Positions 16,803 through 25,111 of a DNA stretch of 64,000 nt are shown here, piece after piece (the stretch's first letter is position 1; each line of letters opens with the position of its first letter). Source of the DNA: Burkholderia pyrrocinia. GTDB taxonomy: Bacteria; Pseudomonadota; Gammaproteobacteria; Burkholderiales; Burkholderiaceae. The DNA lies in the NCBI RefSeq assembly GCF_003330765.1, contig NZ_CP024903.1, positions 2,542,001 to 2,606,000 on the forward strand, given 5' to 3'. Position numbers and translations under genes: made by a program. The notes beneath the pieces were generated by a model that did no database searches, was not told the origin of the DNA, and worked only from the letters and a program-made list of their open reading frames with translations.

Positions 16803-16925
16803 ATGCAGGAAACCCAGCAGATCGAATTGCTTGACTGGATGCAGGAAGATACGCACCCCGAGGCCATCGATATGATGGTCGAGGACGCCGTGGTGCCGTT
16901 CGGCACCGCGCTCTGGCCGGTCTGA
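16803..16925 (+). CDS. Small acidic peptide, possible RiPP-type precursor (40 aa)
   Basis: A 40-codon ORF with a strong ribosome site (CACAGGAGAATTGAC before ATG). The product begins MQETQQIELLDWMQED, is rich in Asp/Glu up to about residue 29, and ends with an uncharged aromatic tail VVPFGTALWPV. An acidic leader plus a short hydrophobic C-terminus is the layout of peptide-precursor genes (for example mycofactocin or PQQ-like precursors). No radical SAM or other classic maturase is adjacent; the next gene, 58 bp away, is an M29-like peptidase, separated by a perfect 10-bp hairpin. The precursor reading is inference; coding status is supported by the Shine-Dalgarno sequence and position. Confidence 0.6.
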   Translation: MQETQQIELLDWMQEDTHPEAIDMMVEDAVVPFGTALWPV

Positions 16926-16942
16926 GCGGGCCACCCGTTCTC

Positions 16943-16966
16943 GCGGAAGGGCATCCGCCCTTCCGC
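16943..16966 (+). promoter_or_regulatory. Intercistronic hairpin between peptide and peptidase genes
   Basis: GCGGAAGGGC, loop ATCC, GCCCTTCCGC: a perfect 10-bp stem lying 17 bp after the peptide stop and 17 bp before the peptidase start. There is no T-tract, so partial termination or mRNA-end protection is more likely than full termination. Such hairpins often make a precursor peptide more abundant than the downstream enzymes. Confidence 0.6.
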
Positions 16967-16983
16967 CGCCTCCGGAGACACGC

Positions 16984-17937
16984 ATGCTGAACCTGCACCG
17001 CGCGCTCGGCTTTCACCCCGCGCTGCGCGACAAGCTTGCGCGCGGCGATACGGGAAAACTGCTGGTCGGCTATGACATCCGCAACCGCGACATCGCGTTG
17101 CGCGCGTTTTCCGCCCTGCCCGATTCGCTCGACGCGACCACCGTCTGCCTCGAAACCACCCCACCCGCCGACATCGCCGCCGCGCTCAATGCCGCCGACC
17201 TGTTCGTGCTGCTGTACGACTCGTCGTGCCTGCCGACGCCGTCGCCGAGCGGGCCACCGTTCCTCGCCGCGATCCGCCCCGCGATCGTCGAGCACTGGAG
17301 CAAGTCGGTACTGTTCAAGGATTACGGCCCGCACCTCGACGAGGCCTTCGCCGAATCGCTCGACGACATCGCCGCGCGCAACGGCCGGCTGATCGACGCG
17401 GCCGCGCGCGCATCGCACATCCGCTTCATCGACGAAGCCGGCAACACGCTGACGGGCTCGCTCGCGCCGGACCAGAAATGGACGAGCGTGGACGGGATGG
17501 GCAATCTCGACGTCGTGCCCGGCGAGATCGCGACGCACGTCACCGACCTCAGCGGCTCGGTCGTGTTCAGCGGCACGTTTCTCGGCACCGTGCCGTTCGC
17601 GATCAAGTACAAGGTGGCCGAGCGGCTCGCGACGCTGCATGTCGAACGCAGCACGATCGTCGATTTCGACAGCGACGATCCGGGCTTCCGGCGCGATTTC
17701 TCGACCTATCTCGACCGGCACGCGAATCACCGGCGGATCGAGGAATTCGGCATCGGCACGAACCTCGGGATCCGGGGCCTGTACGGCCGCAACGCGGGGT
17801 TCGAGGAACGCCATCCGGGCCTGCATCTCGGGCTCGGCGGCGGCGAAAACGGCAGCCACCATCTCGACCTGATCTTCGCGCGCGGCACGCTCGCGCTCGA
17901 CGAGCGGATCGTGTTCGACGGCGCGTTCGCCGTCTGA
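16984..17937 (+). CDS. M29-like (aminopeptidase T/AmpS family) metallopeptidase homologue
   Basis: A 317-aa protein whose C-terminal two-thirds follow the M29 aminopeptidase pattern. Candidate metal ligands are Glu181 (VVPGEIATHV), Glu253/254 (EEFGIGTN), His281 (GLHLGLGGG) and His293-x-Asp295 (SHHLDLIF), matching the E...E...H...HxD set of AmpS/AmpT. The N-terminal part (VGYDIRNRDIALRAF, residues 29-43) is shorter than in canonical roughly 400-aa enzymes. GGAGA lies upstream of the ATG. It directly follows the 40-aa peptide gene, so it may trim or modify that peptide; alternatively it is a free-standing cytoplasmic peptidase. No signal peptide. The next gene is convergent (GNAT). Confidence 0.68.
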   Translation: MLNLHRALGFHPALRDKLARGDTGKLLVGYDIRNRDIALRAFSALPDSLDATTVCLETTPPADIAAALNAADLFVLLYDSSCLPTPSPSGPPFLAAIRPAIVEHWSKSVLFKDYGPHLDEAFAESLDDIAARNGRLIDAAARASHIRFIDEAGNTLTGSLAPDQKWTSVDGMGNLDVVPGEIATHVTDLSGSVVFSGTFLGTVPFAIKYKVAERLATLHVERSTIVDFDSDDPGFRRDFSTYLDRHANHRRIEEFGIGTNLGIRGLYGRNAGFEERHPGLHLGLGGGENGSHHLDLIFARGTLALDERIVFDGAFAV

Positions 17938-17953
17938 CGAAGCGGCTGCGTGC

Positions 17954-18463
17954 TCAGGCTTCGGCGGCAGCGGTGTCGCCGAGCCACTTGAACATCACGA
18001 GGCAATCGACGAACCCGAGCCGTGCGTGACGGTAGGCGCGCGGCAGGCGGCCGACGATTTCGAATCCCAGCTTCTGCCACAGCGCGACCGCGACCTCGTT
18101 CGTCGCGACCACCGAATTGAACTGCATCGCGAGGAAACCGCGCTCGCGCGCGACCTGCTGCGAGTGCTCGCACATCAGGCGCGCGACGCCGCGGCCGCGC
18201 GCGGCGTCGCTCACCATGTAGCCGCAGTTGCACACGTGATTGCCGGGCCCGGCCGCGTTCGCCTTCAGATAGTACGAGCCGAGCAGCACGCCATCCTGTT
18301 CGGCGATCCACGTGCAGAGCGGCGCGTCGAGCCAGAGCGCGCGCGCCGCTTCGGGTGCCGGCGCGGGATCGAATGCGTAGGTTTCCTGAGCAGCGACGAT
18401 GGCGCGGTAGGTCGGCCAGAAGCGCGGGAAATCGTCCTCGGTCATCGGGCGAAGCGTGATCAT
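17954..18463 (-). CDS. GNAT-family N-acetyltransferase
   Basis: A 169-aa GNAT protein. It starts MITLRPMTEDDFPRFWPTYR, has the central strand TWIAEQDGVLLGSYYLK and the acetyl-CoA loop VSDAARGRGVARLMCEHS (residues about 88-105). The C-terminal VVATNEVAVALWQKLGFEIV is the classic GNAT motif B. The substrate is unknown; by similarity to YhhY/phosphinothricin-type acetyltransferases, a small amine. The start at 18463 gives the usual length. It is convergent with the peptidase gene and sits 55 bp downstream of the AraC regulator in the same orientation. Confidence 0.85.
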   Translation of the reverse strand: MITLRPMTEDDFPRFWPTYRAIVAAQETYAFDPAPAPEAARALWLDAPLCTWIAEQDGVLLGSYYLKANAAGPGNHVCNCGYMVSDAARGRGVARLMCEHSQQVARERGFLAMQFNSVVATNEVAVALWQKLGFEIVGRLPRAYRHARLGFVDCLVMFKWLGDTAAAEA

Positions 18464-18518
18464 GCGGGTTCTCTCGTCAGGGGGATGTCGGCAGGAAAGC
18501 AATCGATCGTACCGCGAT

Positions 18519-19550
18519 TCAAGATTGGCTGCCGTCCCGTTGCGCCGCGCTGCGATACGCGCCCGGCGGCACGCCGTACCAGCGCTTGAACGCCTGCGAG
18601 AAACTCGACAGGTCGCTGAAGCCGAGCCGCTCGGCCACTTCCGCGAGCGACAGGCGCGCATCGCCGAGCAGCGTCTCGGCCATCGCGCCGCGCGCCTGCG
18701 CGAGCAGTGCGCGAAACGTCGTGCCTTCCTCCTGGAGCCGGCGCTTGAGCGTGCGCGGGCTCGTGTTCATCAGCCGCGCCATGTCCTCCAGCGAGAACGG
18801 CGCGGCGCCGGGCGTCGAGCTCAGGTACTGGCGCACCATCTCCGACGTGCCCACCCGCGCGCGCCGCGTTTCGACCAGCTGGCCGCACATCTGCTCGCAC
18901 ATCGACACCGTCAGCGGATTCGCGTGCGGCAGCGGCCGGTCGAGAAACGCGCGGTCGAATGCGAGGCTGTTCGAGCGCGCCGAGAAAGCCGGTTCGATGC
19001 CGGCGATGCGGGGTGCGGGTAGCAACGGCGCGCGCGCGGCCTGCAGCGTGAAGCGCGACAACGCGAAATCGCCGCTGCCGATTTCCTGCAGCAGCACGGC
19101 CGCGGCCGTCATGTCGCGTTCGACGAGGAACCGGCTCAGGTCGCCGTCGAGTTCCGGCGCGCCGAAATTGAGCACGCCCGTGTCGGGTTCCTCGCGGTAC
19201 GTGATGACGGTGAACGCATACGTGAGCGGCAGGAAGCGCATCGCCAGCGCCAGTGCGTCGCGCCCGGTCGCGCTGGCGATCAGCCCGTAGCCCCACACCC
19301 CGTACGCGGAGAAGTGGTAGCGCAGGCCAACCTCGAACCCGAGGCCCGGCGCGCGCCCGAGCGCACGCAGCAGGTTGCCGGTCAGCCGCAGCTCCTGCGC
19401 GGCCGTCACCTCGACTTTCGGATCGTCGAGCTGCGCATCCGCGAGCCCTGTGCCGGCCAGCAGGGTCGTGTGCGGCACGCCGCGCTCGTCGCCGAAATCG
19501 ACCAGCAGCCGGGCGCTGGCCGGACTCCGGGTGAAGTCCCAGAAGCTCAT
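18519..19550 (-). CDS. AraC-family regulator (OruR/ArgR-like, arabinose-binding-like N-domain)
   Basis: A 343-aa activator. The N-terminal about 230 residues form the domain found in OruR-type AraC proteins (LRALGRAPGLGFEVGLRYHF, then YGVWGYGLIAS). The C-terminal double HTH includes FSLEDMARLMNTSPRTLKRR and LAEVAERLGFSDLSSFSQAF. The start at 19550 (MSFWDFTRSP) matches the family. It is divergent from the GMC oxidoreductase/BVMO-esterase operon across 264 bp and is the likely activator of that operon, responding to its substrate. Confidence 0.85.
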   Translation of the reverse strand: MSFWDFTRSPASARLLVDFGDERGVPHTTLLAGTGLADAQLDDPKVEVTAAQELRLTGNLLRALGRAPGLGFEVGLRYHFSAYGVWGYGLIASATGRDALALAMRFLPLTYAFTVITYREEPDTGVLNFGAPELDGDLSRFLVERDMTAAAVLLQEIGSGDFALSRFTLQAARAPLLPAPRIAGIEPAFSARSNSLAFDRAFLDRPLPHANPLTVSMCEQMCGQLVETRRARVGTSEMVRQYLSSTPGAAPFSLEDMARLMNTSPRTLKRRLQEEGTTFRALLAQARGAMAETLLGDARLSLAEVAERLGFSDLSSFSQAFKRWYGVPPGAYRSAAQRDGSQS

Positions 19551-19696
19551 GCGGAGAAACCCTCGAAGCGCCGATTTGGCCCAAATACTAAAACAATTGT
19601 CCCGAAGCAGCATTGGTGTTTTCCCACGCGACCAGCACCATCGGCGTCATCCAGTCGTCGTCCGAACGACGCCATCGCCCCCCCGGAGGAGACACC

Positions 19697-19789
19697 ATGC
19701 GACCGAGTCGCCCGACCGATCCCGCAGCCCGCTGCGAACGCCAGCGCGAAGCCTGCGCCCGCGACCGCGTACCGACGCGCAGCGCTTGA
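19697..19789 (+). other. Short ORF with strong ribosome site upstream of the GMC gene
   Basis: A 30-codon ORF beginning MRPSRPTDPAARCERQ, preceded by GGAGGAGACACC, ending 25 bp before the GMC start codon. It is Arg-rich and has no recognisable domain. It may be a leader peptide, or the ribosome site may be accidental in a GC-rich 5' UTR. Listed because the ribosome site is stronger than that of the GMC gene itself. Confidence 0.25.
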
Positions 19790-19814
19790 TCCATCGACCA
19801 TCAGGAAACGATCC

Positions 19815-21530
19815 ATGAGCAAGACTTTCGACTACATCGTCGTCGGCGGCGGTTCGGGCGGGTGCGTCGTCGCAGGGCGACTGACCGAGGACCCGGCCGT
19901 GACCGTCTGCGTGCTCGAGGCCGGCGGCCGCGGCGACGGCGCGATCGTCAACGTGCCGACCGGCGCGGTCGCGATGCTGCCGACCCGCGTGAACAACTGG
20001 GCATTCGACACGGCGCCGCAGCCGGGGCTCGGCGGGCGCATCGGCTACCAGCCGCGCGGCAAGGGGCTGGGCGGTTCGTCCGCGATCAACGCGATGGTCT
20101 ACATCCGCGGCCATCGCGTCGACTACGACGGCTGGGCCGCGCTCGGCAACGAGGGCTGGGCGTACGACGACGTGCTGCCGTACTTCCGCCTGAGCGAGCA
20201 CAACGAACGCTTCGACGATGCGTGGCACGGCCGCGACGGTCCGCTGTGGGTCAGCGACCTGCGCACCGGCAACCCGTTCCATGCGCGCTATCTGGAAGCC
20301 GCGCAACAGGCCGGCCTGCCGCTCACCGACGACTTCAACGGCGCGCAGCAGGAAGGCGTCGGCATCTACCAGGTCACGCAGAAGCACGGCGAACGGTGGA
20401 GCGCGGCGCGCGCGTACCTGTTGCCGCACGTCGGCCGCCGCGACAACCTGACGGTCGAGACGCACGCGCAGGTGCTGCGCATCCTGTTCGACGGCACGCG
20501 CGCCGTCGGCGTCGAAGTGCGGCAGCACGGCGAAGTCCGCACGCTGCGCGCGCGGCGGGAAGTCGTGCTCGCGGCCGGCGCACTGCAGACGCCGCAGTTG
20601 CTGATGCTGTCGGGCGTCGGCCCCGGCCGCGAACTCCAGCGGCTCGGCATCACGGTGCACGCCGACCTGCCCGGCGTCGGCCGCAACCTGCAGGATCATC
20701 CGGATTTCATCCTCGGCTACCGCTCGCACAGCGTCGACACGATGGGCGTGTCCGCACGCGGCGGCCTGCGCATGCTGCGCGAGCTCGCGCGCTTTCGCCG
20801 CGAACGGCGCGGGATGCTGACGTCGAATTTCGCGGAAGGCGGCGGCTTCCTGAAGACGCGCGCCGGCCTCGACGCGCCGGATATCCAGCTGCACTTCGTC
20901 GTCGCGCTCGTCGACGATCATGCGCGCAAGCTGCATGCCGGCCACGGGCTGTCGTGCCACGTGTGCCTGCTGCGGCCGCGCAGCCGTGGCTCGGTGACGC
21001 TGCACGGCACCGATCCGCTCGCGGCGCCGCGCATCGACCCCGCGTTCTTCGACGATCCGCGCGACCTCGACGACATGGTCGCGGGCTTCCGGCTCACGCG
21101 CCGGCTGATGGAAGCGCCGGCGCTCGCCGCCTGGATCACCCGCGACCTGTTCGCCGCGAACGTCACGACCGACGACGAGATCCGCGATGTGCTGCGCCGG
21201 CGCACCGACACCGTGTATCACCCGGTCGGCACGTGCCGGATGGGACACGACGCGCTCGCCGTCGTCGATCCGCAACTGCGCGTGCGCGACCTGCAAGGGC
21301 TGCGCATCGTCGATGCGTCGGTCATGCCGACGCTCATCGGCGGCAATACCAATGCGCCGACCGTCATGATCGCCGAGAAGGCCGTCGACCTGATCCGCGG
21401 CGTTTGCCGCACGTCCGCGCGGCCGCACGCCGGGACCGCCGGCGCAGCGATGGATCGCGACACGGTTCTTGCGTCGTGCACCGCGCACGATGCCATCCAG
21501 CCGGAGGAAACCCGCCATGTCGTCGCCTGA
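19815..21530 (+). CDS. GMC-family FAD oxidoreductase (choline dehydrogenase/alcohol oxidase-like)
   Basis: A 571-aa glucose-methanol-choline oxidoreductase. The FAD dinucleotide motif is GGGSGG (11-16), followed by VCVLEAGGRG. PRGKGLGGSSAINAMVYIRG (80-99) is GMC signature 1, and the active site has His469 in YHPVGTCRMG and Asn513 in GGNTNAPTVMIAEK. It should oxidise an alcohol to an aldehyde or ketone, passing electrons to a quinone or oxygen. The last 40 residues extend beyond the conserved domain. Its 3' end overlaps the BVMO-esterase fusion by 14 bp, so the two enzymes are coupled: alcohol to ketone, then ketone to ester, then hydrolysis. Probably activated by the divergent AraC protein. 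Confidence 0.88.
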   Translation: MSKTFDYIVVGGGSGGCVVAGRLTEDPAVTVCVLEAGGRGDGAIVNVPTGAVAMLPTRVNNWAFDTAPQPGLGGRIGYQPRGKGLGGSSAINAMVYIRGHRVDYDGWAALGNEGWAYDDVLPYFRLSEHNERFDDAWHGRDGPLWVSDLRTGNPFHARYLEAAQQAGLPLTDDFNGAQQEGVGIYQVTQKHGERWSAARAYLLPHVGRRDNLTVETHAQVLRILFDGTRAVGVEVRQHGEVRTLRARREVVLAAGALQTPQLLMLSGVGPGRELQRLGITVHADLPGVGRNLQDHPDFILGYRSHSVDTMGVSARGGLRMLRELARFRRERRGMLTSNFAEGGGFLKTRAGLDAPDIQLHFVVALVDDHARKLHAGHGLSCHVCLLRPRSRGSVTLHGTDPLAAPRIDPAFFDDPRDLDDMVAGFRLTRRLMEAPALAAWITRDLFAANVTTDDEIRDVLRRRTDTVYHPVGTCRMGHDALAVVDPQLRVRDLQGLRIVDASVMPTLIGGNTNAPTVMIAEKAVDLIRGVCRTSARPHAGTAGAAMDRDTVLASCTAHDAIQPEETRHVVA

Positions 21531-23967
21531 TGCTTCCCGCCTGACCGAATCCGCCGCGCCGCTTGCGGCGATCATCATCGGCGCCGGCTTCGCCGGCATC
21601 GGCATGGCGATCGCGCTGCAACGCGCCGGCATCCACGATTTCGTGATCGTCGAACGCTCGCACGACGTTGGCGGCGTATGGCGCGACAACAGCTACCCGG
21701 GCGCCGCATGCGACGTGCCCTCGCACCTGTACTCGTTCTCGTTCGAACCCAATCCGGCCTGGTCGCGCGTATTCGCGCCGCAGCCTGAAATCCATGCGTA
21801 CCTGCAGCATTGCGCGCGCAAGTACGGTCTCGCGCGCCATCTGCGCTTCGGCGCCGAAGTCGAGCGCGCGCGGTACGACGAAGCCGATGCGCTGTGGCGC
21901 GTCACGCTCGCCGACGGCACGACGCTGAGCGCCGCCGTGCTCGTCAGCGGCACCGGCCAGTTGAGCCGCCCCGCGATGCCCGACCTGCCCGGCATCGACA
22001 CGTTTCGCGGCCGCGCATTCCACTCCGCGCACTGGGATCACGACTATCCGCTCGCCGGCAAGCGCGTGGCCGTGGTCGGCACCGGCGCGTCGGCGATCCA
22101 GTTCGTCCCGGCGATTGCCAACGACGTGCAGCGCCTGGTCGTGTTCCAGCGTTCGCCGGCCTATGTGATGCCGCGCCCCGACCGCGCGTATCGCCCATGG
22201 GAGAAGACGCTGTTTCGCCGGCTGCCGTGGGCGATGAAGCTGCATCGCGCGTCGATCTACCTGCGCTACGAAGCGCGCGCGATCGCATTCACGCGCCTGC
22301 ACGGGCTGATGGATATCGCGGTCGGTCGGCCGTTCCGCAAACTGCTCGCGCGCGACGTGCCGGACGCCGCGCTGCGCGCGCGGCTCACGCCCGACTACCC
22401 GATCGGCTGCAAGCGCATCCTGCTGTCGAGCGACTACCTCGCCGCAATGAGCCGCGACAACGTCGAGCTCGTCACGCAACGGATCCGGCGCGTGACCGAG
22501 GACGGGATCGAGACCGTCGACGGCGCGCACCATCCGGTCGACGCGATCATCTACGGCACGGGGTTCGCGGCGACCCGGTTCCTGTCGCCGATGCGCATCA
22601 CGGGCCGCGACGGGCTCGACCTGAACGACGCATGGCGACGCGGCGCGCAGGCGTACCTCGGGCTCACCGTGCCCGGCTTTCCGAACTTCTTCATGCTGTA
22701 CGGCCCGAACACCAACCTCGGTCACAACTCGATCGTCTACATGCTCGAGAGCCAGATCGCGCACGTGATGCGCTGCGTGCGCGCGATGCGGCGCGGCGGC
22801 GCGAGCGCGATCGATGTCGACGCGCGCCGCTACCGGCGCTTCAACGCGCACGTGCAGCAGCGGCTCGACGGTTCGGTGTGGAGCAGTTGCCAGAGCTGGT
22901 ACGTCGATGCGTCGGGGCGCAACAGCACGAACTGGCCAGGCTTCACGCTGACCTACCGGTGGCTCACGCGCTTCACCGGGCTGTCCGCGTACCGCTTCAC
23001 GCATCCGCTGCCCGGGCCCGCCGCGCCGACTCATGGCGTGGTGGTCGCGCCACCCGCCGGCGGGCTGGAGGCGCTCGCCGCCGCGTCGCTGCGCGGCTTC
23101 CTGCGCGTGGCATTCCGGCCGCTGATCGGGCCGCCGTTCAGCGCGCGCGTGCAGCGCCGCGTCGTCGCGCTGCTGTCGCCGCTGATGCCCGGCGCGGGCG
23201 GCACGCTGCGCTACCGCACGTCCGCGCACCGCGTGCCGGTCGAAGTGGTCGCGCCGAAACGCGGCGATGCGGGCGGCGCGATCCTCTATCTGCACGGCGG
23301 CGCTTTCTGTCTCGGCGGAGCGCATACGCATCGCGGCGTGACGACGCGGCTCGCGCACGACGCCGGCCTGCCGGTGTGGGTGCCCGATTACCGGCTCGCC
23401 CCCGAGCATCCGAGCCCTGCCGCGCTCGACGACGCGCTGGCCGTGTATGACGCGATGCGCGCGCAGGGTCATGCGCCGCACCGGATCGTCATCGCCGGCG
23501 ATTCGGCCGGCGGCGCGCTGGCACTGGCGCTCGCCATCGCGCTGCGCGAGCGCGGCGAGCCGGCCGCCGCCGCGCTGCTGCTGATCTCGCCCGTGACCGA
23601 CCCCGCGCTCGGCGGCGCGACGCTGGCGTCGCGCCGCCATGACGATCCGATGATCCGTCGCGGCTGGCTCGAACAGGGGCTGCGCTGGTATCACGGCGCC
23701 GGCTCGGCCGCGGCGCGCGGCCCGCTCGACACCGACCTGCGCGGCCTGCCGCCGATGCTGGTCCAGGCCGGCGACCAGGAGGTGCTGCTGTCGGATGCGC
23801 AGCGGCTCGCGCATCACGCGACCGCGTGCGGCGTGCCGTGCCGGCTGGAGATTCATGCGGCGCGCTGGCATGTGTTTCATTTGCAGGCGTTTTACCTGCG
23901 GTCGGCGCGGGACGCGTTGCGGACGCTGGCGGGGTTTGCGTCGGAACGCGTCGCCGCGACGCCGTGA
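21517..23967 (+). CDS. Baeyer-Villiger monooxygenase fused to an HSL-type esterase
   Basis: An 816-aa two-enzyme protein. Residues 1-500 are a class B flavin monooxygenase: GAGFAGIG (22-29) for FAD, the BVMO fingerprint FRGRAFHSAHW (163-173), and GTGASA (188-193) for NADPH. Residues about 560-816 are a hormone-sensitive-lipase-type alpha/beta hydrolase with the HGG oxyanion motif (593-595), Ser663 in GDSAGG, and probable Asp753 and His785. The fusion would oxidise a ketone to an ester and then cleave it. Start at 21517 follows CCGGAGGAAACCCGCC and overlaps the GMC gene. No frameshift is seen at the domain boundary, so the fusion is genuine in this sequence. Confidence 0.85.
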   Translation: MSSPDASRLTESAAPLAAIIIGAGFAGIGMAIALQRAGIHDFVIVERSHDVGGVWRDNSYPGAACDVPSHLYSFSFEPNPAWSRVFAPQPEIHAYLQHCARKYGLARHLRFGAEVERARYDEADALWRVTLADGTTLSAAVLVSGTGQLSRPAMPDLPGIDTFRGRAFHSAHWDHDYPLAGKRVAVVGTGASAIQFVPAIANDVQRLVVFQRSPAYVMPRPDRAYRPWEKTLFRRLPWAMKLHRASIYLRYEARAIAFTRLHGLMDIAVGRPFRKLLARDVPDAALRARLTPDYPIGCKRILLSSDYLAAMSRDNVELVTQRIRRVTEDGIETVDGAHHPVDAIIYGTGFAATRFLSPMRITGRDGLDLNDAWRRGAQAYLGLTVPGFPNFFMLYGPNTNLGHNSIVYMLESQIAHVMRCVRAMRRGGASAIDVDARRYRRFNAHVQQRLDGSVWSSCQSWYVDASGRNSTNWPGFTLTYRWLTRFTGLSAYRFTHPLPGPAAPTHGVVVAPPAGGLEALAAASLRGFLRVAFRPLIGPPFSARVQRRVVALLSPLMPGAGGTLRYRTSAHRVPVEVVAPKRGDAGGAILYLHGGAFCLGGAHTHRGVTTRLAHDAGLPVWVPDYRLAPEHPSPAALDDALAVYDAMRAQGHAPHRIVIAGDSAGGALALALAIALRERGEPAAAALLLISPVTDPALGGATLASRRHDDPMIRRGWLEQGLRWYHGAGSAAARGPLDTDLRGLPPMLVQAGDQEVLLSDAQRLAHHATACGVPCRLEIHAARWHVFHLQAFYLRSARDALRTLAGFASERVAATP

Positions 23968-24184
23968 CGACGAGCCAGTGACGCGCGGCGAACGGGGCAG
24001 CGGTGCACGGCTGCCCCGGGCGGCCGGACGGCGCGTGCGCGACCGCCACGCCCGCTTGCAACGAAGCGACGCCGTCTTGCAAAAACCGGTCGTTTATTTT
24101 TTTCCGTCACCGGCGACCGTCATGATCTCCCCCGAGCCTCGGCGCGCCGCCGGGGCGACAACACCCCACCCTGGCGGAGACATC

Positions 24185-24739
24185 ATGAAAAGAAGCCACA
24201 CACTCAACGCGCTGGCGCTGCTCTGTTGCGTCGGCATCCAGTGCGCGACGTCGGCGTTCGCCGACGAACCGAAGAAGGTCGCGTTCGTCGACACGGGCAA
24301 CACCGGGCGCAGCGTGATGGCCGAAGCGATCGCCGGCCAGTTGATCGCGCAGCGCCACGCGCATGTCGCGGTGATCTCGCGTGCGGTCGACGAGGATCCG
24401 TACGACGAAAAGCCCGAGGAAAACGGCGTGATCCTGATGAAGCGGCGCGGCCTCGACACGTCCGCGCACCGCTCGGTGCAGTTGAACGCGAACGACGTCA
24501 AGCATTCCGACGTGATCCTGACGATGACCGACAAGCACAAGGAAAAGGTGCTCGCGCTTTATCCGTCGGCCGCCGGCAAGGTGTTCACGCTCGCCGAATA
24601 CGCGACCGGGAAGCACCTCGACGTGCCCGACGCATGGGGCAAGCCGATCGACTTCTACGAATCGGTGACCGCGCAGCTCGACACGTATCTTCCGGCCGCG
24701 CTCGACAAGGTCGCGAGCGCCGCGCCCGCGAAGCCGTAA
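24185..24739 (+). CDS. Secreted LMW-phosphotyrosine-phosphatase-like protein lacking the catalytic Cys
   Basis: A 184-aa protein with a signal peptide (MKRSHTLNALALLCCVGIQC, predicted cut after AFA at residue 26). The mature part has the low-molecular-weight phosphatase/arsenate reductase fold, but the P-loop normally written C-TGN-x-CRS reads VDTGNTGRSVMAEA (35-48). The nucleophilic Cys is Asp36 and the second Cys is Gly41, while Arg42 is kept. The general-acid region VPDAWGKPIDFYES is recognisable. Phosphatase activity is therefore unlikely, although the periplasmic location and conserved shell suggest ligand or phosphate binding. GGCGGAGACATC precedes the ATG. It stands alone: 217 bp without a gene upstream and 371 bp downstream. 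Confidence 0.75.
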   Translation: MKRSHTLNALALLCCVGIQCATSAFADEPKKVAFVDTGNTGRSVMAEAIAGQLIAQRHAHVAVISRAVDEDPYDEKPEENGVILMKRRGLDTSAHRSVQLNANDVKHSDVILTMTDKHKEKVLALYPSAAGKVFTLAEYATGKHLDVPDAWGKPIDFYESVTAQLDTYLPAALDKVASAAPAKP

Positions 24740-25110
24740 CGCGGGAACACCTGTCGGCCCACCGGTCGCGCAATGCACCGGCAGGTTTGCCGCTCACGTC
24801 ACTCCCCCCGATACCCCGCCCACGGCGCGTGCCCCGTCATCGCGCCATCGACACAGGCCATTCGGCCGAATCGCCGCCGTCCCCCCCCGGATGAAAGAAT
24901 GATCGTCGTCCGGGAAGCCGGTTTCGCTGCCTGAAATCCCGAACCTTGAAGACGCCGCATGCGCTCCGGCCACAGCGCCCTTGCGTTGGGCACCGCCCCG
25001 ATCCGGCAATCGGCGATGTGCAACGCACGCACCGCCCCCCGGCTAACACCGTTGGCAGACCGCACGACCGCCTCGTTTCCATCACCTCTTTTTGTAGCTT
25101 ATAAGTTACA
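24740..25110. other. 371-bp gap without a recognisable gene
   Basis: No ORF with a credible ribosome site or domain was found. The last 20 bases form the toxin-antitoxin operator described separately. The remainder is GC-rich intergenic sequence with short C-runs. Confidence 0.5.
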
Positions 25111-25111
25111 A
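25092..25111. promoter_or_regulatory. Near-perfect palindrome overlapping the toxin start codon
   Basis: TTGTAGCTTATAAGTTACAA is a 20-bp palindrome with a single mismatched pair, in a locally AT-rich patch. Its last A is the first base of the toxin ATG. Position and symmetry fit an autoregulatory operator bound by the antitoxin. There is no room for a normal ribosome site in front of the ATG, so the message may be leaderless or start poorly. Confidence 0.6.

Noticed and set aside
19697..19789. 30-codon ORF upstream of the GMC gene as a firm gene
   Set aside because: Only the ribosome site supports it; composition is Arg-rich and no conservation can be judged from one sequence.
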